NCBI GenBank assembly: GCA_003013855.2
Contig: ML058408.1
Span: 6,363,356 to 6,427,355 of the forward strand
Origin: Liriodendron chinense
Lineage: Eukaryota > Streptophyta > Magnoliopsida > Magnoliales > Magnoliaceae
Reading direction: 5' to 3'
DNA: 64,000 nt
This document shows positions 32,352 through 42,659 of the stretch, piece after piece. The notes beneath the pieces are model-generated. The model saw nothing but the letters and a program-made list of their open reading frames with translations. It did no database searches and was not told the origin of the DNA. The translations under genes and the position numbers were made by a program. Within the stretch, counting starts at the first letter, position 1, and the number at the start of each line of letters is the position of its first letter.

Positions 32352-35300
32352 TATACAAGAGCACTTTCTGTCCTTCGTGGAAAGATTTCCTTAAAATGTG
32401 CTTGTCATGAAAGGCCTTCATCTTGCTCTTGTAAATTCTCGAATTCTCATATGCATCGTTCTGGATCTCATCAAGCTCATTTAATTGAAGTTTGCGAAGC
32501 GAGCTAGCCTTGTCAATGTCAAAATTTAGAGCCCGAATTGCCCAATAGGCTTTGTGTTCTATTTCCACAGGCAAATGGCAAGCTTTCCCATAGACAAGTC
32601 TATAAGGGGACATTCCAATGGGTGTCTTGTAGGCAGTACGGTGAGCCCAAAGTGCATCATCTAATCGTAGGGACCAATCCTTGCGATCCGGTCTCACCGT
32701 CTTTTCCAAAATCTGTTTGATTTCCCTATTGGAGATTTCAGCTTGCCCACTTGTTTGTGGGTGGTATGGGGTACTCACTTTGTGCCTAATACCATATTTC
32801 TTCATCAAAGTTTCAAAAGGTCTATTGCAAAAGTGAGAACCACCATCACTAATAATGGCTCGAGGCGTCCCAAATCTAGAAAGTATGTTTTCTTTGAGAA
32901 ACTTGAGAACCGTACGATGATCGTTGGTTCTACATGGGATAGCCTCTATCCATTTAGACACATAGTCTACGGCCAACAGAATATAGACATGTCCAAAAGA
33001 TGAGGGGAATGGTCCCATGAAATCGATGCCCCAACAGTCAAAGACTTCAAGATGTTGAATTGGGGTGAGGGGCATCATATTTCGACGGGATAATCCTCCT
33101 AACTTCTGGCAGCGCTCGCAAGCTTTGCAAAATTCGTGGGTGTCCTTAAATAACGTGGGCCAATAAAAACCACACTGCAGAATTTTGGCAATTGTTTTCT
33201 TGGCTGAAAAATGACCCCCACATGCTTGATCATGACAAAAGGAGATGACTGAATTGTATTCATCATCGGGGACGCATCTCCTTATAATTTGGTTTGGGCA
33301 ATATTTAAACAATAGAGGTTCATCCCAGAAAAATCTGCGCACTTCCCTTAGAAATTTACGTTTGTCTTGCGCAGTCCAATTAGTCGGCATTGCACCTGTA
33401 GAAAGATAATTGGCTATATCAGCGTACCATGGTGGATGCATAGCAACAAAGAGTTGCTCATCAGGGAATGAGTCCTCAATAGGTGTCTCGTCAATGGAAT
33501 TTGGTAGGACTAGGCGAGATAGATGATCCGCCACTACATTTTCTACCCCCTTCTTATCTTTGATCTCCAGGTCGAATTCTTGAAGGAGTAGGATCCATCT
33601 TAGCAAACGGGGCTTAGTATCCTTCTTAGAAAGAAGGTATTTCAGCGCCGCATGATCCGTATAAACAATAACTTTGGATCCTATTAAGTATGGCCTGAAT
33701 TTGTCCAAGGCAAAGATGACAGCTAGGAGCTCTTTCTCCGTAGTTGAATAATTAACTTGGGCAGGATTCAAGGTCCTACTTGCGTAGTAGATGACATGGG
33801 GCTTTTTATCTTTCTTTTGGCCTAACACCGCCCCAATAGCAAAATCGCTCGCATCGCACATCAACTCAAAAGGAGTGGACCAATCTGGTGGTTGCATGAT
33901 AGGAGCGGATGTTAACATGTCTTTTAGCTTTGAAAAAGCTAATTGACATTCGGCACTCCACTCAAATTGGTTCTCCTTTTGTAGAAGGTTGCATAAAGGC
34001 CTTGAGATGTGACTAAAGTCCTTTATAAACCTTCGATAGAAGCCGGCGTGTCCAAGGAAGGACCGCACATCACGTATGCTTTTGGGTGGTGGTAGATTGG
34101 AAATTATGTCAATTTTCGCCCGGTCTACCTCTATTCCATTGGACGAGATGATGTGTCCAAGGACTATTCCTCTTTGTACCATAAAATGGCATTTTTCCCA
34201 GTTTAATACAAGTTGTTTTTCCTCACACCTCATCAAGACCAACTTCAAGTGCTCGAGACACTCATCAAATGTACTACCAAAAACGGAGAAATCATCCATG
34301 AACACCTCAAGAAACTCACCCACCATGTCTGAGAAAATACTCAACATGCATCGTTGGAATGTGGCGGGTGCATTACATAACCCGAATGGCATCCTTCGGT
34401 AAGCGAAGGTACCAAACGGGCATGTAAATGTGGTTTTCTCTTGGTCTTCCGGAGCTATCTCGATTTGGTTGTATCCGGAATAGCCATCTAGGAAGCAATA
34501 ATAGGGATGGCCTGCCAACCTCTCCAAGATTTGATCCATAAATGGGAGAGGGAAGTGGTCTTTCCTAGTAACCGTGTTGAGCTTCCTATAATCAATGCAC
34601 ATACGCCAACCGGTAGTCACCCTAGTCGGTATAAGCTCGTTGTTGGTGTTTTCGATGATGGTAATACCGGATTTCTTGGGGACAACTTGGGTGGGGCTCA
34701 CCCATTGGCTATCTGAGATGGGGTAGATGATACCCACATCTAATAGCTTTAACACCTCGGCTTTGACAACCTCCATCATGTTTGGATTTAGCCTTCTTTG
34801 AGGTTGTCTAGATGTTTTTGCATTTTCCTCAAGGTGTATACGGTGAGTGCAAACCGAAGGATCTATCCCTTTGAGATCCGCTATTGTCCAACCTATGGCT
34901 TCCCGATGTTCTTTGAGTAGCTCAATTAACTTGAGCTCTTGGTCTTTCTCTAGGTGGGAGGCAATGACAACTGGGAACGTTTCCTCTTGACCCAAATATA
35001 CGTATTTAAGCTCTGATGGCAGCGGTTTGAGGTCAAGCTTTGGTGGTTTGATGTTAGACGGTAGAGGCCTTGATATGGTTGGTGGCAATTTTTCAAAGTA
35101 GTGCCTCCACCGGCTAGTATCAACTACCGGTCTTTCTGTATTTAATGCCTGCACAATCTTACTACTGATGGGATCTTCGGAATCCATGATATGTGCTAAG
35201 CATGTCTCCAAGCTTTCTAGTGGTTCAAGTTGGAGGAGTTCTTCTTCTTCAAAAATTTCGAGCATGTTCACATCGAAGAACTCATCATCATCGACATCCC

Positions 35301-37581
35301 TATGTCTTTTGCCCAAATGAAACACATTTACCTCTAATGTCATGTTTCCAAAAGATATTTGCATCACCCCATTCCGGCAATTGATGATTGCGTTTGATGT
35401 GGCAAGGAATGGGCGGCCTAATATCACCGGTATTTGGGTGCTAACATCCGAAACCGGTTGTGTGTCCAAGACTATAAAATCTACCGGGTAGTAGAATTTG
35501 TCAACTTGGACTAGAACATCCTCAACTATCCCCCTTGGTACACGGATAGATCTATCAGCGAGTTGCAATGTAGTTTTGGTGGGTTTTAATTCACCAAGGC
35601 CCAATTGCTCATATACCGAGTATGGGATCAAGTTTACGCTCGCCCCCAAGTCTAACAAGGCACGTTCAATCCGGTAGTCTCCAATGATACATGAGACTGT
35701 GGGACTACCGGGATCTTTGAATTTTGGGGGAGTCTTTTGAGTGAGGATGGCACTAACTTGCTCAGTTAAGAAGGCCTTTTGCTGCACATTATATTTGCGT
35801 TTTGTTGTGCATAGGTCTTTTAGAAACTTGGCATAAGAGGGAATTTGTTTGATGGCATCAAGCAAAGGGATATTGATCTTGACTTGTCTGAAAATCTCTA
35901 GAATATCTTGAGAATTTGGGAGAGATTTTGGGGCAACCAATCTCGATGGGAATGGTGCTGTGGGCTGGTAAATGCGTTCCGGTTGTTGTGGGGCTAAGTT
36001 AGATCCATTTTCATCCTCAGAACTTACCGGATCATTAGGCTCATCGGCCTTCACCGGAATAGTTTTATCAATTTGTTTACCACTTCTAAGGGTGGTAATG
36101 GATTTAGCTTGCTGCATGTTTTGGTTGGAAAGATTAGGGATGCTTACTTCATGTACTTGCTTAGGATTGGGCTGAGGTTGGGCCGGAAAGGTCCCTTCCC
36201 TAGCATTCAAGCGTCCCTTAATCTCATCAACCGAGACTTTCAGCTCTTGGAACAATTGCTGATTTGATTCATTTATTTGCGCTTGCCCTTGCATAAACGC
36301 TCTCAAGGTATCCTCCAATGAGAATTGAGGTGGGGCCACATTTTGCATGGGTGGCCCTCTTTGGGAGTTGGTAGGATTGCCCGTTGGGGCATTCTTCCAA
36401 CTGAAATTCGGGTGGTTCTTCCAACTCTCATTGTATGTATTACCTACCGGTCCATTGAAGGGACGTTGATAACCATATGTGGCATTGGCTGTCTCTTGCA
36501 GCACTTCCTTAAATGCAGGAATTGTGGGACAATCTTGCGTAACGTGTAAGTCGGTGAGACAAATCCCACATGTGGTTTCAACAGCTTCCTTGGACTTTGA
36601 AACTCCATTTTTGCTAAGTTCCATGGCCTCAACCTTCCGTGTGAGGTTGGCTATCCTTGCATTTACGTCGTCTTCCTCTTTAAGGACATAAATCCCTCCT
36701 TTCTCTTGAGTAGGCTTGGGGTTCTTGGGTTTATCCGAGGTATCCCAAGATTGGGCGTTTTCAGCCAACATGTCCAAGTAACTCCAAGCATCATCTGGAT
36801 TTTTACTCATAAACTCGCCATTGCACATCATTTCCACAAATTGGCGCATATTAGAACTTAATCCATCATTGAAAAAATTTATAATTCGCCAACTCTCATA
36901 GCCATGATGTGGGCAAGCAAGCAGGAGTTCCTTAAATCTTTCCCAACATTGAAAGAATGATTCACCCTCTTTAGCTGAGAAATTCATTATGGCCCTTCGA
37001 AGAGTGTTTGTTTTATGAGCCGGGAAGAACTTTTTCAAGAATTCCCGGTTCATCTCAACCCATGACCCAATCGAATATGGTCTAAGAGAGTGAAGCCAAT
37101 CTTTGGCTCTTTCTTTCAAAGTGAAGGGAAAAAGTTTAAGTCTGATTGTATCCCCAGAAACATTGGGATAATGCAAGGTGGCCAACACTTCTTCGAATTC
37201 TTGCAAGTGTAAGTATGGGCGGTCAGAGTCTAGCCCATGGAATTTAGGTAAAAGTTGGATTACTCCCGGTTTTATGTCAAGGGTCCCACCGTTAGCTGGT
37301 AGAACTATGCAAGAAGGTGTAATTGTACAAGCAGGTTGTAGGTAATCCCGTAGTGATCTCATTGGAGGAACGTTATGTACCTCATTCTCTCCTACTCCTT
37401 CCTGATTTTCGTTTGTGGTTGGAGTAGGGGGGGAAGGATTCCTTAAGGGTGTTTGATCCATACTCCCCAAACTTTCACAATGCTCTTGATAATTCCGGAC
37501 TCGTCTATGGACTGACAAAGGTCCAACTAAACCACCTTCAGATTGGAGACGATTTGAATGGTTACGTTCCCAACGGGACAT
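32287..37581 (-). CDS. gag-pol: gag-pol polyprotein of D copy 2, nearly intact
   Basis: This frame of 1764 codons has Gag (75-280), CCHC knuckle (338-351), protease with DLGAS (644-648; usual D-T/S-G, so a variant), RT (about 940-1150; FMDD at 1094-1097), RNase H (about 1230-1355; D1243, E1283, D1309, D1352), integrase H2C2 (H1450, H1457, C1488, C1491) and core D1520, D1579 and E1615. After residue 1636 it reads WSLRLDDALWAHRTAYKTPI and PYRLVYGKACHLPVEIEHKA, typical Athila integrase. The last about 17 codons follow a one-base insertion and are out of the family's frame; the real tail is at 32351-32133. The start at MSRWERN is the first ATG after the leader, 240 bases from the primer-binding site. 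All catalytic residues except the unusual protease are present, so most activities could still be encoded. Confidence 0.93.
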   Translation of the reverse strand: MSRWERNHSNRLQSEGGLVGPLSVHRRVRNYQEHCESLGSMDQTPLRNPSPPTPTTNENQEGVGENEVHNVPPMRSLRDYLQPACTITPSCIVLPANGGTLDIKPGVIQLLPKFHGLDSDRPYLHLQEFEEVLATLHYPNVSGDTIRLKLFPFTLKERAKDWLHSLRPYSIGSWVEMNREFLKKFFPAHKTNTLRRAIMNFSAKEGESFFQCWERFKELLLACPHHGYESWRIINFFNDGLSSNMRQFVEMMCNGEFMSKNPDDAWSYLDMLAENAQSWDTSDKPKNPKPTQEKGGIYVLKEEDDVNARIANLTRKVEAMELSKNGVSKSKEAVETTCGICLTDLHVTQDCPTIPAFKEVLQETANATYGYQRPFNGPVGNTYNESWKNHPNFSWKNAPTGNPTNSQRGPPMQNVAPPQFSLEDTLRAFMQGQAQINESNQQLFQELKVSVDEIKGRLNAREGTFPAQPQPNPKQVHEVSIPNLSNQNMQQAKSITTLRSGKQIDKTIPVKADEPNDPVSSEDENGSNLAPQQPERIYQPTAPFPSRLVAPKSLPNSQDILEIFRQVKINIPLLDAIKQIPSYAKFLKDLCTTKRKYNVQQKAFLTEQVSAILTQKTPPKFKDPGSPTVSCIIGDYRIERALLDLGASVNLIPYSVYEQLGLGELKPTKTTLQLADRSIRVPRGIVEDVLVQVDKFYYPVDFIVLDTQPVSDVSTQIPVILGRPFLATSNAIINCRNGVMQISFGNMTLEVNVFHLGKRHRDVDDDEFFDVNMLEIFEEEELLQLEPLESLETCLAHIMDSEDPISSKIVQALNTERPVVDTSRWRHYFEKLPPTISRPLPSNIKPPKLDLKPLPSELKYVYLGQEETFPVVIASHLEKDQELKLIELLKEHREAIGWTIADLKGIDPSVCTHRIHLEENAKTSRQPQRRLNPNMMEVVKAEVLKLLDVGIIYPISDSQWVSPTQVVPKKSGITIIENTNNELIPTRVTTGWRMCIDYRKLNTVTRKDHFPLPFMDQILERLAGHPYYCFLDGYSGYNQIEIAPEDQEKTTFTCPFGTFAYRRMPFGLCNAPATFQRCMLSIFSDMVGEFLEVFMDDFSVFGSTFDECLEHLKLVLMRCEEKQLVLNWEKCHFMVQRGIVLGHIISSNGIEVDRAKIDIISNLPPPKSIRDVRSFLGHAGFYRRFIKDFSHISRPLCNLLQKENQFEWSAECQLAFSKLKDMLTSAPIMQPPDWSTPFELMCDASDFAIGAVLGQKKDKKPHVIYYASRTLNPAQVNYSTTEKELLAVIFALDKFRPYLIGSKVIVYTDHAALKYLLSKKDTKPRLLRWILLLQEFDLEIKDKKGVENVVADHLSRLVLPNSIDETPIEDSFPDEQLFVAMHPPWYADIANYLSTGAMPTNWTAQDKRKFLREVRRFFWDEPLLFKYCPNQIIRRCVPDDEYNSVISFCHDQACGGHFSAKKTIAKILQCGFYWPTLFKDTHEFCKACERCQKLGGLSRRNMMPLTPIQHLEVFDCWGIDFMGPFPSSFGHVYILLAVDYVSKWIEAIPCRTNDHRTVLKFLKENILSRFGTPRAIISDGGSHFCNRPFETLMKKYGIRHKVSTPYHPQTSGQAEISNREIKQILEKTVRPDRKDWSLRLDDALWAHRTAYKTPIGMSPYRLVYGKACHLPVEIEHKAYWAIRALNFDIDKASSLRKLQLNELDEIQNDAYENSRIYKSKMKAFHDKHILRKSFHEGQKVLLYNARLHLFSGKITISMDRPIYC

Positions 37582-37805
37582 AAACCACTCAACCAGAAAC
37601 TGAAACTAATCCTATTCTAGAAAACTAAAATCTGAAACTGAAAGAAAATTCTGCAGGAGCTAAGTTAGAAGGGTATCACCTGATGTGCTTGAACTAGAGA
37701 AAAATTCCTATAAAACAGAAAAACTTGTTAGTTCTAAGAAAATCAGAAAAACTATCCACTGCTACTTTTACAGCCACTGAAATTATTTGGAAATCGTTAT
37801 CTATT

Positions 37806-37823
37806 TCCCCGGCAACGGCGCCA
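37806..37823 (-). other. Primer-binding site of D copy 2 (tRNA-Asp type)
   Basis: The same 18 bases as at 29598-29615, separated from LTR3 by AAAACT on the plus strand. Confidence 0.88.
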
Positions 37824-37829
37824 AAAACT

Positions 37830-39212
37830 TGTTCGCTCGCCTCAAGTGTAAGGCTGCGATGTAGTAATAAATCTCGGTAAGACCGAGGTCGATCCACAGG
37901 GAAAGAGTAACAGCTTCCTAATTACTCCAGCAACTCAGTTTAATAGAGTAATTTTCAAATTCAATGGGATGTTTAATTAAAACAATAACTTAATGAAAAA
38001 TCAGAGATATAATGTACTAAGGCTTTCAAGGATCCACTTGTAGCAATCCTATGTCAATTCAGTCAATCCAAGTAGAGAACACAACTAGATTTGAAGTCCT
38101 ATCTCTTATCTAGTTGGAAAATAAAGCATTCACACACATTCATCCAATTCAAGTTGAACTTCCAAGTTCAAGTCCATTCAATCAATGTAGAATTCAAATT
38201 CATAGCCTGCGGAGTAACAGCCATGCCTATGGACTATGGCCTGCTCAAGGATTACTATAATTCGAATCTAAACAAGCAACCTGTGGTAATCTCAGAGAAT
38301 TAAAAGGAATTCATGTCCGGAGCACATAAACTCAGATAAGACATCTCAAACTACCACCTATTGGACTGAAACATAAGAAAAATCAACTTTGAATTGAAAA
38401 ATACTTAAATCAAACTGAAATTAACATAGAACTGGCTACAAGCTTCACCTCTCAGCCTTAGCTGAGAGGTTTTAGCCGAGCATAGTCATGCTACAACTAA
38501 AAACTCAAAAATAAAGCATAAAACTAGAAAAACCCGAAAATAGATGTTGCAGACGCCCCACAGTCGCCTTCAGCCTCCAAACTCACGTTCCTTCTCTTCT
38601 CTGATACCTTAGGGAGAGCCCCTAGGTGGCCTTTTATAGCAACAATCCTCCCTTGCGTCGGATTCTGCGAAATCCTACGCCTTGCGCAGCAATTTTCGGA
38701 GTCCAGAATTAGAAAGGATTCTTCTTACGCAGAGCCGACCGGTCGGCTGATTTTCCATTCATTCCAGCGTGCATGCCCGACCGGTCATGACCGGTCGGGC
38801 TCTTTTTGCCTTGATCCAGTATACATGGCCGACCGGTCGTGACCGGTCGGCCTATCTTCAACTTGCGAAGCCTTCATACAGTGTGCATGGCCGACCGGTC
38901 ACGACCGGTCGGCCTCTCTTCTACTTGATTCCTTTGATGTGGCTGACCGGTCGGACGACCGGTCAGCCTTATATTTCTTCATCTTTTTCTTCTTTTCTTC
39001 ATTCTCTTTCCTCTCTCTTTCTTCTTCTTTCCTTGGTCCATCTTAGGACTTCATCCAATGTCTTCAAATATAATCTTTTGGCTCCAATTTGATGAAATCC
39101 ACTCTTATCTCTACAATCACAAAACACATGTTAGGTGGGCCTTTAAACCATGAAAATCATGCCAATTATGTAGTGTAATGGGCAATGCAATGTATGAATT
39201 GGAGGTTCAACA
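37830..39212 (-). repeat. LTR3 of array D (5' LTR of the array, 1383 bp)
   Basis: It has the termini of LTR1 and LTR2 but differs from both at about six sites to the right of 38880: G at 38885, C at 38895, centre GGAC at 38953-38956, five instead of six T near 38984 and C at 39183. It is followed by GACAT. Confidence 0.93.
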
Positions 39213-39217
39213 GACAT
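39213..39217. repeat. Target-site duplication GACAT, right copy
   Basis: It pairs with 21409-21413. Confidence 0.9.
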
Positions 39218-41635
39218 CATCTCACAATGATACCGAAGTGCAGAGATCTCAGACAGCAAGTGGCCATGAGTGGCCAAGAGGAAACCGGGATCGATGAATG
39301 GGCGCTCTTCAAAGGGCTCATATGGACCAGATGAAGAGCCAGCATCCCCAGGAATATCCTGCTCATCCTCATCGATAGTCTGGTGCCAGCAAGGAATGCG
39401 TAGGTACAGAGACTACTCAACCCAGTGCTAGTATGGGGCGGTCGCCATCGAAAAAATCCGCAGCTCAAAACCAAGCAAATCAGCAGTCAGGTGACTAGCC
39501 TAGGATCCATCAATCCGAGTCCTAAAGTCAGATGATCGGGCTGGAAGTGCTCGACGCTTGATACCTGTGAAAGCAAAAGGAGGAACATCCTGCTCATACC
39601 CGAACTGCCGCAGGAACCGTATAGGGTGATAAGAAAAGTAAGATCGAAAGCCTACCAGCATTAGAGGAAGGCGGTGCGCATCACAAAGTACTGGAGGAAG
39701 TGAAAGCCAAGATGACTCCCAACGAATATTCCAGTCACGCAGCTCAGCAAACATCCTGCGATACAAGGGCTCACTCATCCTAGCTGTATGCGGAAGAAAC
39801 TCCATGATGTGTCGCATGAGGTCAGAGCCATGAATGCCGGGAAATGATACAGGAACAGTCAGCGAAAGACGCTCCTATAGCCAGATCTGATCATAAGAAG
39901 ATAAAGAGGTTCAGCTAAAGCAAAGTAATTCCCAAAAGAAAAGAAAAGTGCAAAAAAGATACCTGGAGAAATGCATAACAGCCACGAAGGACACGGGTAT
40001 GGCCTAGGGCACAATCAGTCAGCCCATTAAACAATTCAGCCAGGACGAGAGAAATGATCCCCTGCCGACGAGTAGCACGGCTCATCATCTCAAAGAGCAA
40101 AGGAGTCTGAGACTTGCGTCATCCCGAGAATAGCACCTCAGCTATCAAACAGAGCATTAGTGCATTCCGAGAAAGTAAGGACCCCACCACACTCCGAGGG
40201 CCCGAGAAAAGATCATACAACAAGTCCAAGGAAAACACCACAGTATCCTGGTCGGCATCTGTAGGCTGAACGAGGTATGGGATCCCAAACCAGTTCTGCG
40301 GTGTGGCAGTCTTCGGCGAAAAATACTGAGCATAATCCCAGGGAAGACCGGTCAAGCGCGCAAGCTCCTCCAAAGACGGTCCCATCTCCATGTCACCGAA
40401 TGCAAACAAGTTCAACGAGGGGACCCAGTCAATCAGTGCAGCTCCGAGCATCCTCCAATCAATGTCAACTCTAGCCATGTGGATCAGACCGCCGAAACCA
40501 TAGGACTCCAAATCTCGAATCTCATAAGCTGACAAGCTGTCAAGCCAAGCAAACAGTCGTGGCGAGCAAGAAGGACGAGGAAGCAACTGACAAGTCCTCA
40601 CAGGAATCCCCTCCAGAACAAAAGGCCTAGGAATCTATGACAACTCATCAAGGATCGGAAGATTAACGAGCGAAGGAGAAGGAAAAGCTAGAACCTCTGT
40701 AAACTCAACAACCCCTGACCTATCCCCAGTAGCGTCTATGTTTGATATAGTCGCGTCGCTGTCTGAAACAGTCATGATTTCAGCTGCACGAGAAGACTCG
40801 CCCGCCTCTTGAACCGAATGTGTAAAGGGTCGGCAATCAGGAGAAGGATGGTATTCTCCATCGAAAAGGCTATCAGCGAAAATCACACCGCAGATCGCGG
40901 CATCCTGATCAATCTGACCACTGAAAAATGCATCTGAGCCATCAAGAAAGGCCCCGGCAACCCCGATCAAAGACTCTACGGTCAGATCTGGACCTGCAGT
41001 CCTCTCCAACATGAAGTCATGAATCCAACCATCATCCTGTCCAATCAAAGGGATCATCGGGACATCCACACCGTCCATCATCAGGGGGCATCATCAATGA
41101 TCACATCAAGTCCACCCAAGCAAGTGTACCACACATCTCGGCCATCATCGAGAGCATCTAAGCCATCAAAGGTATCATCTGAACCATCCATACCATTCAG
41201 ACATGAGATCAGCCCATATATGTCCATCATGACCCCATCATCACCATTGATCACATCATCCATACGGCCCACACTCAAAGGAGGGATAGCCTCACTTATG
41301 GCCCATCTTTCCGTCTCATCCACGCCATACAAAATTTCGTCATCCAATGACTTATCCAAATTTGAAATTCCAGCCATCCCACCATTAATAGAGTCATTAA
41401 AAGCTCCATTAACCATCAAGCTCAAGTCTTCATCAATGCCCCCTCTTAAAGCCCCATCTACCCCATCCATTAAAGGCATCTCACCTCCATCAAAGCTCAC
41501 CTGAAAATCTGGAGTATGGGACTCACCATGGACAGACCCCACAGCTCTTAGATCTCCACAATCCATTGCTTGGGGAAGGACAAAGTAAGAAGAAGACAAA
41601 AAGAGAAGAAAAGTGAAGACAAAAGAAGGATTCAT
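39218..41635 (-). pseudogene. Antisense gene of element C, DUF7745-like
   Basis: On the minus strand, opposite to C, the frame 41635-41081 starts with a hydrophobic leader (MNPSFVFTFLLFLSSSYFVL) and is Asp/Gly-rich. Downstream, 40601-40119 has RDLESYGFGG, LNLFAFGDMEMGPSLEELAR and LTGLPWDY; 40100-39973 has LVLAELFNGLTDCALG; and 39817-39500 has LVGFRSYFSYHPIRFLRQFG. The pattern (F.FGD..M.PSLEE...L.GLP, then Y.P...LRQFGY) recalls the plant DUF7745 family of retroelement-associated proteins. A probable intron is bounded by CCAG|GTATCT (about 39972) and TGATCAG (about 39890). In-frame stops (for example after AEVLFSG) suggest decay. The function is unknown. D inserted just past its 3' end. Confidence 0.5.
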
Positions 41636-41639
41636 GGTT

Positions 41640-42659
41640 AGATCGAAACCTTATGTGCACAGAATCGAGGAGACAGCAACAGAGGGCAGTGAGGAATGTC
41701 CAAACCAGGGCCCGCACTGGACTGCACATGAGGAAAGGTCTGGGCGGCTCCTTGTGGGCCACCCGTACGAATGGATTTTCTCTCTCCACGGGATTGGCTT
41801 ACATGTCTTTTGGTAGGTGGGACTGCCAGTCCGTGTCAGAAGTTAGCACCCTGAGGGCCGCCCAAGGCTCCAATCCGCTCCAGATTTCATTGGAAGCTGA
41901 TCTGAATCGTCTAAAAGATACCCCACCTATCCAATCATGAAGAACTGCGGCCAAAATGGGTCTGATCAAGTCAAAGAGAAGGAAAATTGGTCAAGAGTGG
42001 TCCACAAGCAATCTGAACCACACAAAGGCTAGATCGTCATGATCTAAGCCGTGGAAAACTTGCATAGCTCCTCCAATTGCCAGATCAATGGTTTGATTGC
42101 CAAGAAAGAAGGCCAGAGTCCAAGATCTAATCACCAAGTGGGCCCCCAGGGCCAAATCAAGCAATTTGAGCCATCCAAGTCATCATCCGCACCATGGAAA
42201 GCCTTTTTAGCCTCACAAAACATCACAGATAGGTGCTCCAAAGCGAAGCTAAAGTCGGGATAGGGCCCACAGGGCAAAATCAAGTGATCCGAACCGTTCA
42301 AGTCATTATCCATACAGTTAAGAAGTCTCATCTTCCACAAAGCATTAAAAAATGAGTCGGAAATCAAAGCATCTAAGCATCATCAAGGAATTTGAGACAA
42401 ATTTGGGTTGTATATTCATTCAGAAGATCTTGATACAGGAGAAAGGTAAAAGCAAAAAGGCCTTAAAATGACAAGAAGGCCATACATCAACAAGCTGGAT
42501 ACATCCTTAAGAAGCAGGCTACAAATCACCAACATAATCATCATCATCCCTTCTCTCATCCCGCTCCCGATGATGAAGATCCATCAGAGGAGCTATCATT
42601 GATCCTCCAGCATACCTACGATGACCCCCTGGAACATAGAGTGAAGGAAGCAGAGATCC
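41640..42659. mobile_element. Gene-free part of C between the antisense genes
   Basis: No frame is supported. Sequence around 41690-42330 matches B near 7000-7500 in reverse (for example GGCCGCCCAAGGCTCC and AGATACCCCACCTATCCAATCATGAA), so it is ancestral 3' UTR. Confidence 0.5.

Larger units (their letters stand above)
21414..39212 (-). mobile_element. Array D: tandem Athila-like retrotransposons sharing a middle LTR
   Basis: Structure on the plus strand: LTR1 21414-22797, body 22798-29621, LTR2 29622-31005, body 31006-37829, LTR3 37830-39212. The period is 8208 bp throughout. Each body has gag-pol on the minus strand, a primer-binding site next to its right-hand LTR and a polypurine tract next to its left-hand LTR. 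A single GACAT duplication flanks the whole. The RT motif FMDDFSVFG and the PBS matching tRNA-Asp place it with Athila-type Ty3/gypsy elements, but no envelope-like frame is visible in the 1.1 kb after pol. Confidence 0.92.

Noticed and set aside
37806..37823. tRNA-Asp gene end
   Set aside because: Only the last 18 bases plus CCA are present, next to an LTR; it is the primer-binding site.
21414..39212. Integrated pararetrovirus
   Set aside because: Clear LTRs, integrase, PBS, polypurine tract and target duplication fit an LTR retrotransposon; no movement or coat protein typical of Caulimoviridae is seen.
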